From NCBI GenBank assembly GCA_934667465.1, contig CAKUMG010000213.1:1-8218 (forward strand): a stretch of DNA of 8,218 nucleotides. The letters are read 5' to 3'. How positions within the stretch are numbered: position 1 is the first letter of the stretch; every line of letters begins with the position of its first letter. Origin of the DNA: an uncultured Actinoplanes sp. (lineage in GTDB: Bacteria > Actinomycetota > Actinomycetes > Mycobacteriales > Micromonosporaceae). Positions 5,865-8,218 of this stretch are shown piece after piece. Both the position numbers and the translations under genes were made by a program. Under the pieces are notes generated by a model. The model was given only the letters and a program-made list of their open reading frames with translations. It was not told the DNA's origin and searched no databases.

Positions 5865-6539
5865 TCAGCCGGTCGGGAGTCGCAGGAGGAAGCCGTACGC
5901 GGGTGCGGCCGCCGCGCAGGCGACGGTGAGCCCCACGGAGACCGCCACGCTCGCCAGCGCCGCCCGCCGCTGCGCCCGCTCCGGCAGCGCGAGGGCGGCG
6001 ACAGCCCCGGCCGTCCAGGGCACGGCCCACCACAACGCGAACTGTCCGGCAGCCGTGAGCTTGCTGAGCCCGAAGTACTCGCACAGCAGCAGCGTCACCA
6101 CGCCGGCCGCGACCACCCCCGCGGCCACGAGGTCGGGCGCCGGCCGCTCCCCGCCGTGCAACTGCACACTCGCCGCCACCATCGCCACCGCGAGCCCGAC
6201 CATCACCAGCGCCAGCCGCGACCCCACCAGCCCGCGCTCGAAGCTGGCATTACCGGCACCGCCGAAGTTGAGCCAGTCCCGCGACGCCACCACGGCGATC
6301 CCGGCCACCTGCAGCCCGTTCACGGCCCCGACCACGGCGGCCACCCGCGCCGCGCCGGGCCGCCACGCGGCGACCGCCCCGGCACCCCCGGCGATGACCA
6401 GCGCCGGAACCACCATCAACGGATACACCGTGGTGGCCGAATAGTCGGACCAGCTCCCGGGCACGGCCATCACGGCGGCGGCCGCCGCAGCGAGCCCGGC
6501 GATCAGCGACCCGGAGCCCCGGGCGGAAGTGCGTTCCAC
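5865..6539 (-). CDS. polytopic membrane protein, about 7 transmembrane segments (224 aa)
   Basis: Integral membrane protein of unknown function. From the GTG at 6539 the protein begins MERTSARGSG. It then has hydrophobic segments at about 11-27, 38-58, 63-85, 106-126, 136-153, 163-185 and 193-213, separated by short loops such as SWSDYSATTVYP (29-40), ASRDWLNFGGAGNASFERG (85-103) and a GLSKLTAAGQFALWWAVPW stretch (157-175). I see no catalytic motif or transporter signature. A longer reading from the TTG at 6578 would add 13 residues. I prefer 6539 because a basic N-terminus directly before the first membrane segment is typical, but neither start has a clear Shine-Dalgarno site. It converges with the lipase across the 5809-5846 hairpin. 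Confidence 0.72.
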   Translation of the reverse strand: MERTSARGSGSLIAGLAAAAAAVMAVPGSWSDYSATTVYPLMVVPALVIAGGAGAVAAWRPGAARVAAVVGAVNGLQVAGIAVVASRDWLNFGGAGNASFERGLVGSRLALVMVGLAVAMVAASVQLHGGERPAPDLVAAGVVAAGVVTLLLCEYFGLSKLTAAGQFALWWAVPWTAGAVAALALPERAQRRAALASVAVSVGLTVACAAAAPAYGFLLRLPTG

Positions 6540-6578
6540 GCCCAGGATCAACGACCCCACGGCACACAGGTCGTGCAA

Positions 6579-6718
6579 CGGCGGTGAAGCGCTTGCCGGT
6601 CGAACCCTATCTACGAGTGCCTACTTGACGTACGCCACGCTGCTCAGTGAACGCCCACCGAGAGACTATCCTCGCTTTGCACCAATAGTCCGTTTTGCAC
6701 CTTGGGAGGTCCCACAGC
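6579..6718. promoter_or_regulatory. divergent intergenic region, promoters expected for both sides
   Basis: This AT-richer gap separates the minus-strand membrane gene and the plus-strand 91-residue gene. TTGACG (6625-6630), TATCCT (6667-6672) and, on minus, TAGATA are isolated box-like matches, but none are correctly spaced as a pair. A direct repeat TTTGCACC lies just before the ribosome site of the plus gene. Promoters are expected here but not pinned down. Confidence 0.35.
6676..6701 (+). repeat. direct repeat TTTGCACC x2, 18 bases apart
   Basis: TTTGCACC occurs at 6676-6683 and 6694-6701, start to start 18 bases. The second copy abuts the GGGAGG ribosome site (6704-6709) of the 91-residue gene. 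This position would suit an operator or a recent small duplication; chance is also possible. Confidence 0.4.
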
Positions 6719-6994
6719 ATGGCGCCGTTTTCCGCAGACTTCAGCGCTGCCCTGCCCGCGGCTCCGATCCGGCGCCGCGTCGGCCTTTCCCCCTCGGCCC
6801 GCGGCAGCGCCACGAACTGCACCTGCCCGGACGTCTTCGAACTCGAGGACGGGAACTTCGCCGTCATCGGGACCGACCGGACGACCGAATTCGGGCAGCG
6901 ACTGCCCACAGACGCTGGCGTGGCCCCGTACGAGAAGGTCGTCGTCATCACACGGGAGACGCTGCTGGCCGCCGCGAAGGACCTCACCGCCTGA
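6719..6994 (+). CDS. small uncharacterised actinobacterial protein (91 aa)
   Basis: The ATG at 6719 is preceded by GGGAGG (6704-6709), 9 bases upstream. An earlier ATG at 6695 lacks such a site. The first 33 residues are Ala/Pro/Arg-rich and probably disordered. A conserved-looking core follows: NCTCPDVFELEDGNFAVIG (33-51), then TDRTTEFGQRLPTDAGVAP (52-70) and YEKVVVITRETLLAA (71-85). I recall similar proteins with a Cys-Pro plus 'LxDGxFAVIGxD' core in Streptomyces and relatives, often near DUF397, DUF6879 or helix-turn-helix genes; their function is unknown. Cys34 and Cys36 form a CxC pair, possibly for metal or redox. The gene faces the DUF6082-like gene tail to tail with an 18-base gap. 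No signal peptide or membrane segment is present. Confidence 0.82.
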   Translation: MAPFSADFSAALPAAPIRRRVGLSPSARGSATNCTCPDVFELEDGNFAVIGTDRTTEFGQRLPTDAGVAPYEKVVVITRETLLAAAKDLTA

Positions 6995-7012
6995 GCCAGC
7001 CCATCAGCCAAC

Positions 7013-7714
7013 TCAGCCCTGCGGAAACGACTTCGCCTCGCTCAACGAAGGATCGTGCGCCGGTGGCGCTTCGCCGTCACCGGCCCAAGCCAGCACCGCC
7101 TCGTACTCCCGCCAGATCTCGTCCGCGAACGAGGCGAGGCCCGTCTCTTCGGTGCCTTCCACATAAACACTCTGCCGGCTGCCGACGGTCGTCGCCCAGA
7201 AAGCCCGGATCTTCGGGCTCGCGAAGAGGTACCGCAGATTGCTGATCATTTCCTCCCGCGTCGCGATCCCGGTCTTGTGTTGCAGCCAGGCGTGCTGCAG
7301 AAGCAGATTGGCGTACATGTATTGCGCCTGCGTCACCGGATCTTCGAGCGTCGTGCGCGGCCAGACCTCGGCCAGATGAGGGGAGTCGATCGCCATGCGT
7401 GTCAGCGTGACGTGGAGCTGGCGCAGCGAGACCTCAGCCTGCTGAGTGCGCTGGCTGCGGTTCTGCGCCGCGGAGGTCATCATCAGAGCGGCGACGGCGA
7501 GCGCGGCGACAACGGAGTTGACCATGCCGAAGGCCTGCCCGACATCGCTCCAGCGCTCCCAGGTGCCGTCACTTCCGCGATGACCGACGAGGGCCGCCAT
7601 TCCCAGGCCCGCGCCCATCACGGCCCCGGTAAAGACTAAGACGACGGCCAATGTAGCGAAGAGAATCCGCCAAGGCCTGGACGCCCAGCCGGACCCACCC
7701 CTCTGGACACTCAT
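7013..7714 (-). CDS. DUF6082-like membrane-anchored protein (233 aa)
   Basis: Function unknown. The ATG at 7714 has GAGAGGGG about 7-8 bases upstream; a GTG nine codons earlier is less well placed. Two membrane segments lie at about 17-43 and 60-80. Then comes a polar, Gln-rich stretch (82-105) that may form a coiled coil, and a cytosolic helical domain. The domain carries hallmarks I associate with DUF6082: LHVTLTRMAIDSPHLAEVWP (100-119), QAQYMYANLLLQHAWLQHKTGI (129-150), LRYLFASPKIRAFWATT (160-176) and DEIWREYEAVL (198-208). The family is common in Streptomyces and related genera, often near helix-turn-helix/DUF397-type small regulatory genes. The inverted repeat ACTCCTGCTAGGAGT at 7786-7800 lies about 70 bases before its start and could control it. 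The family assignment is from memory of conserved positions. Confidence 0.82.
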   Translation of the reverse strand: MSVQRGGSGWASRPWRILFATLAVVLVFTGAVMGAGLGMAALVGHRGSDGTWERWSDVGQAFGMVNSVVAALAVAALMMTSAAQNRSQRTQQAEVSLRQLHVTLTRMAIDSPHLAEVWPRTTLEDPVTQAQYMYANLLLQHAWLQHKTGIATREEMISNLRYLFASPKIRAFWATTVGSRQSVYVEGTEETGLASFADEIWREYEAVLAWAGDGEAPPAHDPSLSEAKSFPQG

Positions 7715-7785
7715 CGTCTGGCCCCTCTCAGTGACGCCCACGCAGGGCCTGCGCCGGGCGTGTTGTCGAGCTGGGGGATTCGCTT

Positions 7786-7800
7786 ACTCCTGCTAGGAGT
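7786..7800. promoter_or_regulatory. inverted repeat ACTCCT-GCT-AGGAGT
   Basis: This is a perfect 6+3+6 palindrome 72 bases upstream of the DUF6082-like ATG. Its position and symmetry fit an operator for a dimeric regulator acting on that gene. No regulator for it is identified in the window. Confidence 0.5.
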
Positions 7801-7865
7801 GTGCGGCACGAAGGGCCGTTCGGCGACTGTAATTCACCTGCCGGAAAATGGGAGAACGGTGCCAC

Positions 7866-7880
7866 ATGGCAGATTGCCAT
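7866..7880. promoter_or_regulatory. inverted repeat ATGGCA-GAT-TGCCAT
   Basis: This is a perfect 6+3+6 palindrome, centre at 7873. It has the same arm and spacer length as the one at 7786-7800 but a different sequence. It lies 28-29 bases from the centre of the next palindrome. Confidence 0.5.
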
Positions 7881-7895
7881 AGCATTCGCCCGCCG

Positions 7896-7939
7896 CTGCA
7901 ATTGCAGATTACTCCGGCCGCCGCGAATGCAATTGCAGA
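7896..7939. promoter_or_regulatory. paired operator-like palindromes TGCAATTGCA
   Basis: CTGCAATTGCAG (7896-7907) is a perfect 12-base palindrome. Its core TGCAATTGCA recurs at 7928-7937. Both copies are followed by GA, so TGCAATTGCAGA is repeated at 7897-7908 and 7928-7939. The centres are 31 bases apart, close to three turns of B-DNA, so two protein dimers could bind the same face. The pair ends about 55 bases before the xylA-derived coding sequence. Confidence 0.55.
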
Positions 7940-7993
7940 CATCGCGCCGTGCGGGCGACAAAGCCCCGGTCAGCGGCGGCCGGTGGCGAGGGC

Positions 7994-8188
7994 GATGAGG
8001 AACTGGCCGCCGCCCGGGTCGACGAGCTCTCGACGCCGACCCTCGCCGAGGGCGAGTCGTATGACGACTTCCTCGCCGACCGCAGCGCGTACGAGGAGTT
8101 CGACGCGAACGCGTACTTCGGCGGCAAGGGCTTCGGCTTCGTGCGTCTGCAGCAGCTCGCCACCGAGCACCTGCTCGGCGCCCGCTGA
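7994..8188 (+). pseudogene. xylA: C-terminal remnant of xylose isomerase (64 codons)
   Basis: Xylose isomerase converts D-xylose to D-xylulose. Only the end of the protein is here: DEELAAARVDEL, then STPTLAEGESYDDFLADR, SAYEEFDANAYFGGKGFGF and LQQLATEHLLGAR before the TGA at 8186-8188. This matches the ends of actinobacterial XylA proteins, which finish in a helix ending '(D/E)HLLGAR'. About 320 residues should precede it, including the metal-binding and catalytic residues, but upstream sequence is non-coding in character and has palindromes instead. The frame upstream back to a GTG at 7949 adds 15 residues with no resemblance to XylA and has no ribosome site. The fragment cannot be active. 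Its close link to xylB confirms the identification. Confidence 0.85.
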
Positions 8189-8193
8189 TCGCC

Positions 8194-8218
8194 ATGCCCC
8201 TGGTGCTCGGGGTCGACT
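8194..8218 (+). CDS. xylB: xylulokinase, first codons only (runs off the right edge)
   Basis: The ATG at 8194 begins 5 bases after the xylA stop and reads MPLVLGVD, the usual start of actinobacterial xylulokinase, where the first strand of the FGGY-kinase fold is followed by SSTQS. Xylulokinase phosphorylates D-xylulose after the isomerase step. Only 25 bases are in the window, so the call rests on this short match plus the position directly behind xylA, the classic xylA-xylB order. Confidence 0.6.

Larger units (their letters stand above)
7742..7993. promoter_or_regulatory. non-coding region rich in inverted repeats
   Basis: No convincing gene lies between the DUF6082-like start (with its leader) and the xylA remnant. 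The stretch is less GC-rich than its neighbours and holds four perfect palindromes within about 150 bases, listed separately. It should contain the promoter of the minus-strand DUF6082-like gene and may be a remnant of a xylose operon control region. Confidence 0.55.

Noticed and set aside
6539..6578. TTG start at 6578 for the membrane protein
   Set aside because: It is possible, but TTG is rare, no ribosome site is visible, and the GTG at 6539 gives a more typical N-terminus before the first membrane segment.
4587..6587. Plus-strand frame of 666 codons over the lipase and membrane genes
   Set aside because: It is an Arg/Pro/Gly-rich out-of-frame reading that crosses a terminator hairpin. 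The lipase frame with its signal peptide and GHSQGG motif is real.
7786..7939. CRISPR array or tandem-repeat element
   Set aside because: The repeats are short palindromes of different sequence with unequal spacing; there is no repeat-spacer pattern.
7728..8195. Minus-strand frame of 155 codons at the right edge
   Set aside because: It is Arg/Ser-rich shadow sequence overlapping the palindromes and the xylA remnant, with no ribosome site or family resemblance.

Overview
The window is very GC-rich, almost every convincing reading frame ends its codons in G or C, GTG starts are common, and several genes belong to families I know mainly from Streptomyces and related actinomycetes. I read it as chromosomal DNA of a high-GC actinobacterium (Streptomyces or Micromonosporaceae-like). 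The genus cannot be fixed from the sequence alone.

Layout. The left edge (1-1187, minus) holds a LacI-family regulator whose last residues are replaced, in frame, by the middle part of an M55 D-aminopeptidase. Next, also on minus, come an 83-residue membrane protein (1321-1572) and a 211-residue protein of unknown family (1649-2284). An AT-richer divergent gap (2285-2420) leads to a two-gene plus-strand operon: a protein with a TetR-like ligand-binding half but no clear helix-turn-helix (2421-3335), coupled by a 4-base overlap to a NylB-like serine hydrolase (3332-4519). A secreted lipase follows (4660-5772) after two perfect hairpins. A strong bidirectional hairpin separates it from a convergent polytopic membrane protein (5865-6539, minus). 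Then a 91-residue actinobacterial small protein (6719-6994, plus) faces a DUF6082-like membrane-anchored protein (7013-7714, minus) with an 18-base gap. The right edge carries an unusual run of perfect inverted repeats (7786-7937), then only the last 64 codons of xylose isomerase (xylA) and the first codons of xylulokinase (xylB).

How it fits together. The middle genes look like ordinary accessory functions: regulated hydrolysis of amide or ester compounds by a cytosolic NylB-type enzyme, and extracellular lipid hydrolysis by the lipase. The most notable feature is at the edges. Two genes that read outwards, M55 peptidase to the left and xylA to the right, both lack their 5' parts, and the lacI gene is cut at the left join. 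This points to a rearrangement of an ancestral sugar/peptide locus or to a chimeric assembly. The palindrome cluster beside the xylA remnant may be the surviving control region of the old xylose operon, or the regulatory region of the DUF6082-like gene.

I saw no tRNA, rRNA, CRISPR array, transposase or integrase.
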